A stretch of DNA of 64,000 nt from CAUZIZ01 sp965219005 (GTDB taxonomy: Bacteria; Acidobacteriota; UBA6911; RPQK01; JAJDTT01): contig CBDCMS010000004.1 of NCBI GenBank assembly GCA_965219005.1, positions 372,001 through 436,000 of the forward strand, in the 5' to 3' direction. Shown here in pieces: positions 42,137 to 50,667 of the stretch. How positions within the stretch are numbered: position 1 is the first letter of the stretch; every line of letters begins with the position of its first letter. The translations under genes were made by a program, and so were the position numbers. The notes under the pieces were generated by a model. That model had not been told where the DNA came from and did no database searches. It saw only the letters and a program-made list of their open reading frames with translations.

Positions 42137-43411
42137 TCATGGAGCACCCTCCTTTTCTGGCGAGACCTGTGATCTCCGGGCTGGCAAAGGGTAGAGGAGA
42201 AAAAGGGACACGATGGCGGCCACCAGGGCGAAAGTAAAGCTGGCCTCGAATCCGAAGTGGTCGGCCAGGACCCCGTGCAGGGCGGGCCCGAAGAAGCTCA
42301 AGGGGCTGGCCAGCATAAGGAGCGACATGTTCCGGGTCGAATCGGCCGCCGAGGAGACGCTGATGGCGTAGTTGGGGAAATAGGACCCGCCCAACTCCCC
42401 CGCTCCCATGAGCCCGAAGGCGAACAGGTAGGCATAGCCAGGGACTGTCCACCCCCAGAGAATGCCCGCTTCCAGAAGAACCATGCTGCCGAACAGCGGA
42501 GACCGGATCCCCCAGCGGATGGCCATGGTCCCCAGAACGAATCCCCCCACGGACTTCACCCCGAAGCGCATGGCCATGATCCACCCCGAGTAGTCCTTGG
42601 GATCGCCCCCCAGGACGTCGCGGGTGTAGAGCGAGAGGTTGGGAACGGCGTTGATGAGCATGAACCACATGAAGAAGGCCAGCCACAGCAGCACCAGCGC
42701 CCGGTCCCGGACGAAGGCGGCGATGCCGGTTCGGAAATACTGCATGAACGGAGGCCGCTTCTCCTCCGGCACCGAGACCAGCTGATAGCGGCTGCAGAGA
42801 AAGGCAATGCCGGCCACGCTGGGAGCCCCGATGAGGTAGAGCACCCCGAAATCGTAGGGATACTCCAGCCAGGGAACTCCCCCACCCAGGACGAATTGTG
42901 CCCAGAGCGACCCTGCCACGGCCAGGATCGGTCCCCACGTGTAGGTCCACTTGAAGGCCCAGGCCCGGCCTTCCACCGTGGTCCCTCTCCTCAGACACTG
43001 ATAACGGTAGACCTGGGAAACGTATGCCGAAAAACCCTGGATCAGCCCCTGACCGATGACCGCCACCAGGCGAATCGTGTCGCTGAAGGGAAAGAAGAGG
43101 AGGACGGCGATCACGCCCAGGACGGTGGCCGTGACCAGATTGGAGGCCACCGCGGTGGCCCGGGTGTAGCGGTGAGGCGCCACCCACGAGAGCACGGGGG
43201 GCAGGAGGGCACCCAAAAGGTAGGCCGACATGGGCAGGTTCGCTACAAAGGCACTGGCCCCCAGCTCGTCGGCCAGGGCGGCCTGGACCACGCCCACGTA
43301 GATCACGGGCGCTGCAAAGAAGAGGAGTCCGCTGGAGGCGATGAAAATGAGCCCATTGCGCCGGTTCACCTCGGAACCGATCAGGACGTCATCGACTACG
43401 GACTGGGTCAT
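42137..43411 (-). CDS. MFS transporter
   Basis: The 424-residue protein has about 12 hydrophobic helices. It starts MTQSVVDDVLIGSEVNRRNG, followed by LIFIASSGLLFFAAPVIYVG; the loop after helix 2 reads LSWVAPHRYTRA. A second half begins around RDRALVLLWLAFFMWFML and continues with GGFVLGTMAIRWGIRSPLFG. The end is charged (RRSQVSPEKEGAP). Substrate unknown; close to a lyase and sugar-type genes, so an organic acid or sugar is possible. Confidence 0.85.
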   Translation of the reverse strand: MTQSVVDDVLIGSEVNRRNGLIFIASSGLLFFAAPVIYVGVVQAALADELGASAFVANLPMSAYLLGALLPPVLSWVAPHRYTRATAVASNLVTATVLGVIAVLLFFPFSDTIRLVAVIGQGLIQGFSAYVSQVYRYQCLRRGTTVEGRAWAFKWTYTWGPILAVAGSLWAQFVLGGGVPWLEYPYDFGVLYLIGAPSVAGIAFLCSRYQLVSVPEEKRPPFMQYFRTGIAAFVRDRALVLLWLAFFMWFMLINAVPNLSLYTRDVLGGDPKDYSGWIMAMRFGVKSVGGFVLGTMAIRWGIRSPLFGSMVLLEAGILWGWTVPGYAYLFAFGLMGAGELGGSYFPNYAISVSSAADSTRNMSLLMLASPLSFFGPALHGVLADHFGFEASFTFALVAAIVSLFLLYPLPARRSQVSPEKEGAP

Positions 43412-43660
43412 GGCAATCTGGCGATGCTATCCCGTTCCGTGGTGTTCTCCAAACCCATTAGCCGGGACTTCTAAGCCCCTATTGTAGGTTGCGATATCAG
43501 GGCGAGCTTGAGTTTCCGTCCCGTCGAAGCAACTGTGTCGACTCGACGAGCCATTGAGCCCCGACCGCTTTGTTACGCATATGTTACCCAAAGCCAAATT
43601 GGGTGCTACGAGGCGCTTTAAGTCTGTCGGTTTAACTAACTCATGAAAATAAAGTTATAT

Positions 43661-43737
43661 TGGTCGGGACGGGGAGATTCGAACTCCCGACCCCCTGAAC
43701 CCCATTCAGGTGCGCTACCAGGCTGCGCTACGTCCCG
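43661..43737 (-). tRNA. tRNA-Pro(GGG)
   Basis: Minus strand, 77 nt with encoded CCA. Acceptor stem CGGGACG/CGTCCCG, D arm GCGC...GCGC, anticodon stem CCTGA/TCAGG with loop ATGGGGT giving anticodon GGG, T arm GGGAG/CTCCC with loop TTCGAAT. All arms pair. It reads codons CCC and CCU. It lies at the border between the rearranged region and the conserved gene block. Confidence 0.97.
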
Positions 43738-43812
43738 ACCGGGAAGGAGAGGGAATCATATATCAAATATGAGACGCGGGGCAACGGAGGCTGGGCTGGG
43801 TTCTCGGGGTAA

Positions 43813-44979
43813 TCAGGCTACGGTCAGGAGGCCGGTTGTATACATGATCAGTAGGCCCAGGAGAAAACCTGAGAAGCTGTAGCCGCTTAGCCAGGCTGCC
43901 TTCTCTGTCCGAGTCAGGAGCTGGCCGATCTGGTAGATGACCTGCAGGATGGCGCCGGTGCCGATTGCAAGAAAAACCGTGGCCAGGACCGGGGAGTAGC
44001 TGAAGCCTCCGATCCAGGTTCCGATGATGGTGGGTCCTCCGGCCAGGGCGCCCAACAGACAGAGTCGGCCCAGGCTGGCACGATCCCGGGCGATCGGGGC
44101 CACGATTCCCAGGCCTTCCGTCAGGTTGTGGAGCGTGAATCCCACTACCAGGAACGTTCCCAGGGCGATCTCGCCTATGGCGTAGGCGGAGCCGATGGCG
44201 AGGCCCTCTCCCAGGTTGTGGAGTCCGATGCCGAGGGCGACCATCAGGGAAGTCCAGAGCCGTCCCTCTGCTGTCGTCTTGTCGGAGCGCTCAGGCTTGC
44301 TTTGCGACAGATAGAAAAGCAGCAGGATGGTGCCGAGGATGCCCATCGCCACCAGTGCGACACCCTGGAAGGCTCCCGCAACGCGATCCGCCGTCTCCAG
44401 CGACTCGGTCAGTGTGTCCACTGCCAGGAAGAAGAGCAAACCCACCGTCAGGCTGAGAAAAAAGTCCAGCCAACGGGAGGAGATGTCTCGCAGAAACGGG
44501 TACCAGAGCAGGCCTAGAAAGACCGGGATCACTCCGGCGTATAGTCCGAGCAGGGAAAACGTCCAGAAGTAGGTTGAGTTCACTACCGGTGAAAGAGTTG
44601 CCACCGGTATCTCGCGGCTGAAGGTCAGGCCGGTCGAGGTCAGAAGGGAAACCGCATGGGTCTCCCCCTCCACCCAGGGATAAGGAAGCTTGATCTTCAT
44701 TCGTCCCAGGCGGGGAATCGTCTTTTCGGAAGGCTCGGTTGTGAATTGCCAGAGGGCGTCGTCAACCGTTACCTGGGCCACGGTGACCGGTTCCGGTCCC
44801 CCATTTACGACATGGACAATCATCTCGTGGGGTTCGGGCAGATCGATCCGATCGATGGTCAGTTCTTCTACCGGAGGGAACGCGGCCTGGAAGACTCCCA
44901 GGGGGCCAAAGCGGAAGAAGATGAGAAGCAGCGCCCCCAGCAGCAGTAGCGGAAAGAGTCCTTGCAGCCAGCGTTTCAC
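43813..44979 (-). CDS. ZIP-family metal transporter with extra N-terminal domain
   Basis: The 388-residue protein begins with one membrane anchor (LFPLLLLGALLLIFFRFG), then ~110 residues outside the membrane with beta-rich pattern (LPEPHEMIVHVVNGGPEPVT), then eight helices of a ZIP transporter. Metal-site motifs are ALGIGLHNLGEGLAIGSAY and VVGFTLHNLTEGLGIVAPIA. It starts three bases after the multicopper oxidase stop, so both are one operon. Zn, Mn or Fe transport is likely; the extra domain may receive metal or interact with the oxidase. Confidence 0.88.
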   Translation of the reverse strand: MKRWLQGLFPLLLLGALLLIFFRFGPLGVFQAAFPPVEELTIDRIDLPEPHEMIVHVVNGGPEPVTVAQVTVDDALWQFTTEPSEKTIPRLGRMKIKLPYPWVEGETHAVSLLTSTGLTFSREIPVATLSPVVNSTYFWTFSLLGLYAGVIPVFLGLLWYPFLRDISSRWLDFFLSLTVGLLFFLAVDTLTESLETADRVAGAFQGVALVAMGILGTILLLFYLSQSKPERSDKTTAEGRLWTSLMVALGIGLHNLGEGLAIGSAYAIGEIALGTFLVVGFTLHNLTEGLGIVAPIARDRASLGRLCLLGALAGGPTIIGTWIGGFSYSPVLATVFLAIGTGAILQVIYQIGQLLTRTEKAAWLSGYSFSGFLLGLLIMYTTGLLTVA

Positions 44980-44982
44980 GAA

Positions 44983-45993
44983 TCAAGCCTTGACATCGAA
45001 GAAGCCCATCCAGCCCAGCTCCGCAAACTCACTTTGGTGGGCGTGAAACATGAACATGCCGGGATGACGAAAATCCAGCTCGAGGACGTGGCGTTCTCCC
45101 TGACACAACATGATGGTATCGGTGTACTCGTCTGCGATCGTCCTGGTCCCGGTGCGATAGACCTCGAAGAAGTTACCGTGAACGTGGAATGAATTGATCA
45201 GGTCAAATTCCAGCAGGTTCACCAGATAGATGCGCACCGGCTCCCCTCGTCGGACCTCGATCGGATGCCGATGGTAGTGAAAGGCGACGGTATTGGCGGC
45301 GTAGATCTCGTTTTCCGAGTCGAAATTGGTGTCGAAGCCGTTCATCACCATGACCATTTCTTTTGCCGGTGTGCGTCCTTCCTTGGGATCCACGATGAAG
45401 GCCCCATAGAGCCCTTTGTGGATGTGACGTTTCAGCGGGATTGCATGGCAGTGGTAGAGATGGAGTCCACGAGGCTCGGCTTCGAATTCGTAAACGAATT
45501 CCTCTCCGGGTTGTATGATTTCAAAGACCCCGTCCATGTTGGACGGATGAAAACCGTGAAAGTGGATGGTGTGTGCATGGGACCCCCCGTTTCTGAAGTT
45601 GATCCGGAGCTGATCTCCTTCGGTGCATCGCATCGTGGGTCCCGGAACCTGACCGTTGTACGTCCAGGCTGGGAAGTAGAGCCCTGGCGCAATCTCGATT
45701 TCCTTGTCAATCGCAAGAATGTCCCACTCCCTCAGCATCCTGCCATCGGGCAGTTCTGTGACCTTGCCGTAGTCGAAGTCGTACAGGAACTTGGAGGGAT
45801 CGAACACGCTCAGATCGACCTCTCCAACGGTGGAGAGCAGCCCGGCATCATGCGCGTGGCTTTTCTCGGCATCGGGCTCGGGCACCGAGCCGACCAGAGA
45901 GCTGCCCCCGACCAGGCCAGCGACACCTAGCGTACCGCCCAGGAGAGAGCGTCTGCTGACTCTGTTTTCCTCGTTAGCACGCTTGGCACTCAT
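44983..45993 (-). CDS. Multicopper oxidase, Tat-exported
   Basis: The 336-residue protein has a twin-arginine leader (SRRSLLGGTLGVAGLVGGSS). Copper motifs: HAHTIHFHGFHP, LHLYHCHAIP, NSFHVHGNFFEVY and the C-terminal FMFHAHQSEFAELGWMG with His ligands. The length indicates two cupredoxin domains. Such enzymes can oxidise metal ions or phenols; linkage to a ZIP transporter suggests a metal (Fe, Mn or Cu) oxidation and uptake unit. First gene of the operon; a 16-bp palindrome lies 24 bases upstream of the start. Confidence 0.9.
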   Translation of the reverse strand: MSAKRANEENRVSRRSLLGGTLGVAGLVGGSSLVGSVPEPDAEKSHAHDAGLLSTVGEVDLSVFDPSKFLYDFDYGKVTELPDGRMLREWDILAIDKEIEIAPGLYFPAWTYNGQVPGPTMRCTEGDQLRINFRNGGSHAHTIHFHGFHPSNMDGVFEIIQPGEEFVYEFEAEPRGLHLYHCHAIPLKRHIHKGLYGAFIVDPKEGRTPAKEMVMVMNGFDTNFDSENEIYAANTVAFHYHRHPIEVRRGEPVRIYLVNLLEFDLINSFHVHGNFFEVYRTGTRTIADEYTDTIMLCQGERHVLELDFRHPGMFMFHAHQSEFAELGWMGFFDVKA

Positions 45994-46017
45994 GGCTTCG
46001 GTCCTTCTTAGTCCAAA

Positions 46018-46033
46018 TTTAGCCGCGGCTAAA
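46018..46033. promoter_or_regulatory. 16-bp palindrome, candidate metalloregulator operator
   Basis: TTTAGCCGCGGCTAAA is a perfect palindrome 25-40 bases upstream of the multicopper oxidase start. Its shape (TTTAGCC/GGCTAAA) resembles operators of DtxR/MntR-type metal repressors, which often read TTAGGC..GCCTAA. The position fits control of the oxidase-ZIP operon by metal. No regulator gene is nearby. Confidence 0.55.
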
Positions 46034-46359
46034 AGCTTGGACTGGGACGGGTTTGAATGTCAAGGATGGCGAAGCATGGGGAAGCCGAGATCGAGTTCCA
46101 ATTGCGCCGGATTCTTCAGGTTGAAACTTCAGGTCGAGGCACCGACGGGGAAGAATGCCCATCCTACTCTGGTGACTGCCCGATGAAGTTTCAGCCTCGT
46201 GAGGCATGGCCTCAGACCAACGAGCGGTGTAGTGAGGCTTCGCACCCTATCCCCCAGATGCGCTGGCCCCATTCAAGAAAGGAAACTTCTGCACGAACAA
46301 AAGGGGAGGAGTCTGCCCTCGGCATTCTCCCTCGTTGACGCTGCACTCAAGCACTCAGG

Positions 46360-46570
46360 AATCCGTGAATCCTGAAGGGATTCCGTATTTCAGCCCAGGG
46401 TTTCTGAACCCTGGGTATCCGACTCCCCCTTTGATTCCAACCCCATCGGCGGTTGCGTACAGACGATCAAACGAGAGGCGCTATTCCGCAACAGGGCTAC
46501 CCAGGTACGCAACCCGTTCCGGGTTGATTCAGATTGGGGGCGACTCCCTCCCCAGGGTTCGGAAACCCTT
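46360..46570. repeat. REP-like hairpin cluster upstream of IS110
   Basis: Three short hairpins: CCCAGGGTT-TCTG-AACCCTGGG at 46394-46415, CAACCC-GTTCC-GGGTTG at 46510-46526, and AGGGTT/AACCCT at about 46555-46568. The phrase GGGATTCCGTATTTCAGCCC before the first hairpin recurs on the opposite strand at 47781-47803, on the far side of IS110. The set looks like dispersed palindromic repeats. Confidence 0.6.
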
Positions 46571-46619
46571 ATATGTGTTATTTGTTGAAAGGAATTCGGG
46601 TCAGAACGTCTGATCCGAG

Positions 46620-46683
46620 CCGACCACGAGATCGTGAAACCCTCGGTCCGTCGAGACCGGAGCCCAGCGAGATCCGTGGTCGG
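46620..46683 (+). ncRNA. Candidate bridge RNA structure of the IS110 element
   Basis: CCGACCACG (46620-46628) and CGTGGTCGG (46675-46683) form a 9-bp stem enclosing a smaller hairpin CGGTC/GACCG (46644-46648 and 46655-46659). It lies in the non-coding 5-prime end of an IS110 copy, where bridge RNAs with internal loops are encoded in IS110 elements. No donor/target loop matching was demonstrated; it is a structural candidate only. Confidence 0.45.
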
Positions 46684-46757
46684 CCCATTTCATGTCAACC
46701 CGAACAGTCGCCTGGGCCTCCGTCAAAGAGAGAGCCCGAATATAAGGAAGGGTCTCC

Positions 46758-47749
46758 ATGAAACAACTCAAAGGTAATCCTATCAACAAAACCTGGATGA
46801 GTCAGCCCGCAGCGGGCATTGATGTCAGCAAGGATCGGCTGGATCTGTGTCTGCTGCCACGGGAGGAACACTCGGAGCACTCCAACGCGGGGGAAGGAAT
46901 CGCAGAGATCCTCCGCCGTCTGGAGGGGATCGCGGGATTGGTCTCGGTGGTGGTGGAAGCCTCGGGGGGTTATGAGAAGCGGGTCCTGAGAGAGCTCAAT
47001 GAGGCGGGGATCCCCGTCTGTTGCGTGAATCCTCGACAAGCTCGAGACCTCGCGAAGGGTCTGGGAATCCTAGCCAAGAATGATCGTCTGGATGCCCACG
47101 TCCTGGGGCGTTGTGGGCAGCTGGGGATTCATCGTATCAGTAAGCAGGAAACCGCGTACTATCAGCAGTTACAAGCCTACAATCGCAGACGCCGGCAACT
47201 GATTGAGTGTCGTAAGATCGAGCGGACTCGTCGCCATCAGTATGAGGATCAGGAGCTGCGTCAAGGAGTGGAGCGAATCCTTGGCCTGCTGGATCAAGAA
47301 CTGAAAGAGGTTGAGCAGAAGGTGGAGGAATTGCTGCGGCTCGATGCCGAGCTCCTTCGGCGCCAGGAGGTGGTGCAAAGCTGCCCGGGGATAGGGGAGC
47401 GAAGCAGTCAGATCGTGGTGTGTGAGCTGCCTGAGTTGGGCAGGGTCAATCGCAGAGAAGTCGCTTCCCTGGTGGGATTGGCCCCTTGGGATCAGGACAG
47501 CGGCGAGGGACTCCAGCCCCTCGTGCCATCTGGGGAGGACGGCGTCAACTCCGTAATCAGCTCTACATGTGCACGCTCTCAGCGATCCGACACAATCCGC
47601 AGATTCGAACCTTCTACAATCGCCTTGTCGCCTCCGGAAAAGAGCCTAAAGTGGCCCTGATAGCGTCCATGAGAAAGCTCCTCGTCACGCTCAACACGAT
47701 GGTCAAAAACGATGATCTTTGGAGAGCACCGTTAGCGGCAGAATCTTGA
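46758..47749 (+). pseudogene. IS110-family transposase, frameshifted
   Basis: Start after GGAAGGGTCTCC-type site. N-terminal DEDD domain: AAGIDVSKDRLDLCLLPREE, LVSVVVEASGGYEKRVLREL, GIPVCCVNPRQARDLAKGLG, NDRLDAHVLGRCG. Coiled linker, then the C-terminal domain: LRRQEVVQSCPGIGERSSQI, EVASLVGLAPWDQDSG. At about 47495 the frame must shift one base to continue RAIWGGRRQLRNQLYMCTLS, ASGKEPKVALIASMRKLLVT, ending 47749. A mutation or assembly error in an otherwise normal ~330-residue IS110 transposase. Confidence 0.88.
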
Positions 47750-47777
47750 TAATGCTTGACAAAACCAACACAGTCGC

Positions 47778-48035
47778 TGGGCTGAAATACGCAATCCCGT
47801 TGGGATTGACCTCGCTTGGTCTGCGACGCTCAAGACCTCAACCCCTTGGGCCAAGGCACCTGAAACCCACAAACTGGGGGTCGTGGCTTCTATGTCCTGC
47901 GTTCCAAACTTGACTCAAAAGTCACGAAGAACTTCAGACAAACTTTCCTAGTGGGGGCCTCAGAGATGCTGGCCCCATTCGAGAGAGAAAACAGCAAGAT
48001 CCTGCAGATTCCCAACCCCTCGCTTGCGCTTCAGG
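47778..48035. repeat. REP-like repeats downstream of IS110
   Basis: CAATCCC-GTT-GGGATTG forms a hairpin at 47792-47808 and is preceded by an inverted match to the GGGATT.CGTATTTCAGCCCAG block upstream of IS110. Further on, near 48020, CCCTCGCTTGCGCTTCAGGCTTC resembles one arm of the long palindrome at 58166-58254. No gene seen between 47750 and 48076. Confidence 0.5.
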
Positions 48036-48076
48036 CTTCCATGACCTAAAGATCACTGAAGCAATGGGTTAAGCGG

Positions 48077-48442
48077 TTACGAAAGGGGATCGGTATCCAG
48101 GTCCGTCAGCAGATCTTGTAGATCCTTCTTGATTGCCTCTACCTGGAGCTGTTCCTTTCGCTGAGCGGCCTTTGAGAACAGGGGGAGTTCTTCTGAGAGG
48201 TGGCCGTTGCTCTTCAGCTTTTTGCTGGCGCCTGCGATGGTGTAGCCTTCCTCATAGAGGAGGTGCTTGATTGCCTGTATGATCTGGACGTCCTTTTCAC
48301 GGTACAGACGCTGTCCCGATCGATTCTTGGTAGGCGATAGGGCCGGGAACTCAGATTCCCAGTATCGGAGGACGTGGGCGGGGACGTCATTGGTCTTGCA
48401 TACTTCCCCGATTTTGTAGAACAGCTTTCCGCGTCTAGGCAT
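48077..48442 (-). CDS. MerR-family transcriptional regulator
   Basis: The 121-residue protein has the MerR winged helix at residues 8-75: FYKIGEVCKTNDVPAHVLRY, WESEFPALSPTKNRSGQRLY, REKDVQIIQAIKHLLYEEGY. No C-terminal metal-binding cysteines are present; the tail is a charged helix. It follows the ihfA-like gene by 9 bases, an arrangement common in many bacteria (ihfA-merR). The effector is unknown. Confidence 0.92.
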   Translation of the reverse strand: MPRRGKLFYKIGEVCKTNDVPAHVLRYWESEFPALSPTKNRSGQRLYREKDVQIIQAIKHLLYEEGYTIAGASKKLKSNGHLSEELPLFSKAAQRKEQLQVEAIKKDLQDLLTDLDTDPLS

Positions 48443-48451
48443 GGTGTTTGA

Positions 48452-48727
48452 TCAAAAACCCAATAACCGGGAAGGACGAAACGTCACCTGTTTTCGCGGA
48501 CCCAGTTGAATTGGCGCTTTCGTCTGGGGATTATGACCCCGACGAGGCTTGCGTGTCACCACACGAAACGATCCGAAGCCAGCAAGTTTGACGCTCTCGC
48601 CACTGACCAGGGTCGACTTGATTGTTTCGAGGAGAAGATCCACTAGCTCCGTTGCCTCTTGGTGGGAGAAGCCGCCGTGGGTGTCGTGGACAATACGAGC
48701 TAGATCCGCCTTCACCATGGAAATCAC
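48452..48727 (-). CDS. ihfA: Integration host factor alpha / HU-like DNA-binding protein
   Basis: The 91-residue protein matches the HU/IHF fold: MVKADLARIVHDTHGGFSHQ, ATELVDLLLETIKSTLVSGE, SVKLAGFGSFRVVTRKPRRG, HNPQTKAPIQLGPRKQVTFR. The DNA arm holds the PQT stretch. The order ihfA then merR supports the alpha-subunit call. It bends DNA and is a general chromosomal architecture factor. The internal Met (residue 4) is an alternative start. Confidence 0.9.
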   Translation of the reverse strand: MISMVKADLARIVHDTHGGFSHQEATELVDLLLETIKSTLVSGESVKLAGFGSFRVVTRKPRRGHNPQTKAPIQLGPRKQVTFRPSRLLGF

Positions 48728-48847
48728 CCAGTCTGCCGGGGGCGGGGGCTCGCCGGATAGCCTCCATCATAAACAGGCGCCATTTCGACTGTCAAGAAAA
48801 CTACGGGGATCGCCTCCGAAGATCTGTGGAACTGAACCGGAGTGAGG

Positions 48848-49738
48848 ATGGTCAGTGTCGTAGTCCCCGTCTACAACAGGAAGGAGATGCTCTTGAGAGC
48901 GGTGGGTTCGGTGTTCGAACAGACCTACCGAGAATGGGAGCTGATCGTGGTCGACGATGGGTCAACCGACGGCACTCGTCAGCTGATGCGGGGTCTTGAT
49001 GGGGGGCGTGTCCGATGTCTTTTCCAGCCGCATTCGGGAGTCAGCTGTGCCCGGAACCTGGGCGTGAAGGCTGCGCAATACCCCTGGATCGCGTTCCTCG
49101 ACAGTGATGACTACTGGCTGCCTGGAAAGCTGCAGGCACAGCTCGAGGCGCTGCAGGAGTATCCCCAGTACGAGATCGTGCACACCGATGAGATCTGGAT
49201 TCGAAGAGGACGACGGGTCAATCCCAGGAAAATCCACCGCAAGTACGGGGGGTGGATCTATCAGCACTGTCTTCCCCGCTGCATCGTCAGCCCCAGCTCG
49301 GTTCTTCTGCACCGAAGCGTTCTGGAGGATCGAGGCGGTTTCGACGAGTCCTTGCCCGTCTGTGAAGACTACGAACTGTGGCTGCGGCTGTTTAGCCAGC
49401 GGCCCATCTGTCTGGTTCCGGAAGCTCTTCTGGTCAAAACCGGAGGCCACTCCGATCAACTCTCGCGCAGCAGGTGGGGAATGGACCGTTTCCGCGTAAA
49501 GGCGCTGATCAAGACCTTTGAAGGTGTGCCTCTGGCACCGTCGCAGAAGCTGTGGACCGCCAAGGAGATCGTCGCCAAGGCAGCTGTACTGGCTCAGGGT
49601 GCAGCCAAGCGTGGGAACGTGGGCCGGGCTCGCAGCTATCGGGAAATCGTTCTCCGTTGGTCTCGGGAGTCGGAGCAGCTCCAGGAGGAACTGGCACGGG
49701 GGCAGTGGGGAGGGAATCAGTCCGTAGGGGCGAAGTAA
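48848..49738 (+). CDS. Family 2 glycosyltransferase
   Basis: ATG at 48848 follows GGAG by five bases. The ~296-residue protein starts MVSVVVPVYNRKEMLLRAVG, SVFEQTYREWELIVVDDGST (DDG nucleotide site) and has WIAFLDSDDYWLPGKL (DxD-like metal site), VHTDEIWIRRGRRV, and CEDYELWLRLF (acceptor/catalytic Asp). No membrane helices, so cytosolic or peripheral. Transfers a sugar from an NDP-sugar; target unknown. Its last 22 bases overlap the convergent VWA gene. Confidence 0.9.
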   Translation: MVSVVVPVYNRKEMLLRAVGSVFEQTYREWELIVVDDGSTDGTRQLMRGLDGGRVRCLFQPHSGVSCARNLGVKAAQYPWIAFLDSDDYWLPGKLQAQLEALQEYPQYEIVHTDEIWIRRGRRVNPRKIHRKYGGWIYQHCLPRCIVSPSSVLLHRSVLEDRGGFDESLPVCEDYELWLRLFSQRPICLVPEALLVKTGGHSDQLSRSRWGMDRFRVKALIKTFEGVPLAPSQKLWTAKEIVAKAAVLAQGAAKRGNVGRARSYREIVLRWSRESEQLQEELARGQWGGNQSVGAK

Positions 49739-50655
49739 CCCTTGCGGTAACGTAGTCTGACGTCGTCTTTCCGGACCTTCACCTCAAGCTTTCTGAACTC
49801 GCCATCTTTCTTCTTGTTCTTGGGGACGTAAGCGATGTTGTACTGGCTTCTGAGTTCTTTGTTAATGGTGTCGAACGCCGGGCCAAGCCGGTTCGAGGAG
49901 TGAGGGAAAAACACGGTGCCGCCGGTACTCTCTGTCAGTTTCTTCAGTAATTTGTCCCCTTCGTGGTCGATCTCAGCACCGAATCGGGTGGTGCTGATGG
50001 CGTAGATGGCCGCTTCCGACTTATAGGCCATTTTCAGGGCCTCTTCGAAGCTGCGCTTGCTGGTCAGATCGGATCCGTCAGACAGAATGACGAGCGTCTT
50101 CCGGCCCTCCTCCTCCAGCATTTTCTGCTCGGTCACAAGGTAGACCGCGTCATAGAGGGAGGTGCCCCCTCCTGCGCGCAGAGAATTGATCTCATGAAGC
50201 AGATCGTTGGGATTGGAGGTGTAGTCGTGAAGCAGTGTCACCCCGGTGTCAAACTCGACGAGAAGGGCTCTGTCTGTCGGCCGCAATACGGCGAAAAGAA
50301 AATCGGTGGCCGCCTCCTTTTCGAACTCGAGCTTCAGTTTGACGCTGGAACTGGAGTCGACGCAGAGAGCGATGGTTAGAGGAAGGTTGGTTTGCTGGCT
50401 GAAGTTCGAGATCTGTTGCCGCACTCCATTCTCGTAGATGCTGAAGTCGCGCGGGCCCAGGCTCGTCACGAAGGTGCCCGTCTCTTTGTCGTTAACGGTG
50501 ACCAGAATGTTGACGGCTTCCACCTCAACACGGATCGGCTCCTGTGTCTGATCGTCCCCACCTTCATCCGCTTGGCCCCTCAGACCGGGCTGGAGGGATA
50601 AAGTAGCGAAGAAAAGGATGAGAAAGGCCGGGCGCACCAGAGTGTTTGACTTCAT
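49717..50655 (-). CDS. Acidobacterial-type VWA-domain protein, exported
   Basis: The 312-residue protein has a signal peptide (NTLVRPAFLILFFATLSLQP) and then VEAVNILVTVNDKETGTFVT, LGPRDFSIYENGVRQQISNF, the N-terminal domain typical of the acidobacterial VWFA-related family. The MIDAS site is present as LCVDSSSSV (DxSxS) with GGGTSLYDAVYL (Thr) and ILSDGSDLTSK (Asp). It ends VRLRYRKGYFAPTD, also family typical. Role is probably protein binding at the cell envelope. Confidence 0.92.
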   Translation of the reverse strand: MKSNTLVRPAFLILFFATLSLQPGLRGQADEGGDDQTQEPIRVEVEAVNILVTVNDKETGTFVTSLGPRDFSIYENGVRQQISNFSQQTNLPLTIALCVDSSSSVKLKLEFEKEAATDFLFAVLRPTDRALLVEFDTGVTLLHDYTSNPNDLLHEINSLRAGGGTSLYDAVYLVTEQKMLEEEGRKTLVILSDGSDLTSKRSFEEALKMAYKSEAAIYAISTTRFGAEIDHEGDKLLKKLTESTGGTVFFPHSSNRLGPAFDTINKELRSQYNIAYVPKNKKKDGEFRKLEVKVRKDDVRLRYRKGYFAPTD

Positions 50656-50667
50656 AGACTCTGATCA

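Noticed and set aside
41916..43187. Long open frame antisense-frame shadow over the MFS gene
   Set aside because: It is a second frame on the same strand as the MFS transporter, rich in Gly/Arg/Pro with no motif; the MFS frame has clear membrane helices.
43661..43737. Duplicate of the tRNA-Pro 3-prime end as an attachment site within the window
   Set aside because: I could not find a second copy of the T-arm/acceptor sequence elsewhere in these 64 kb.
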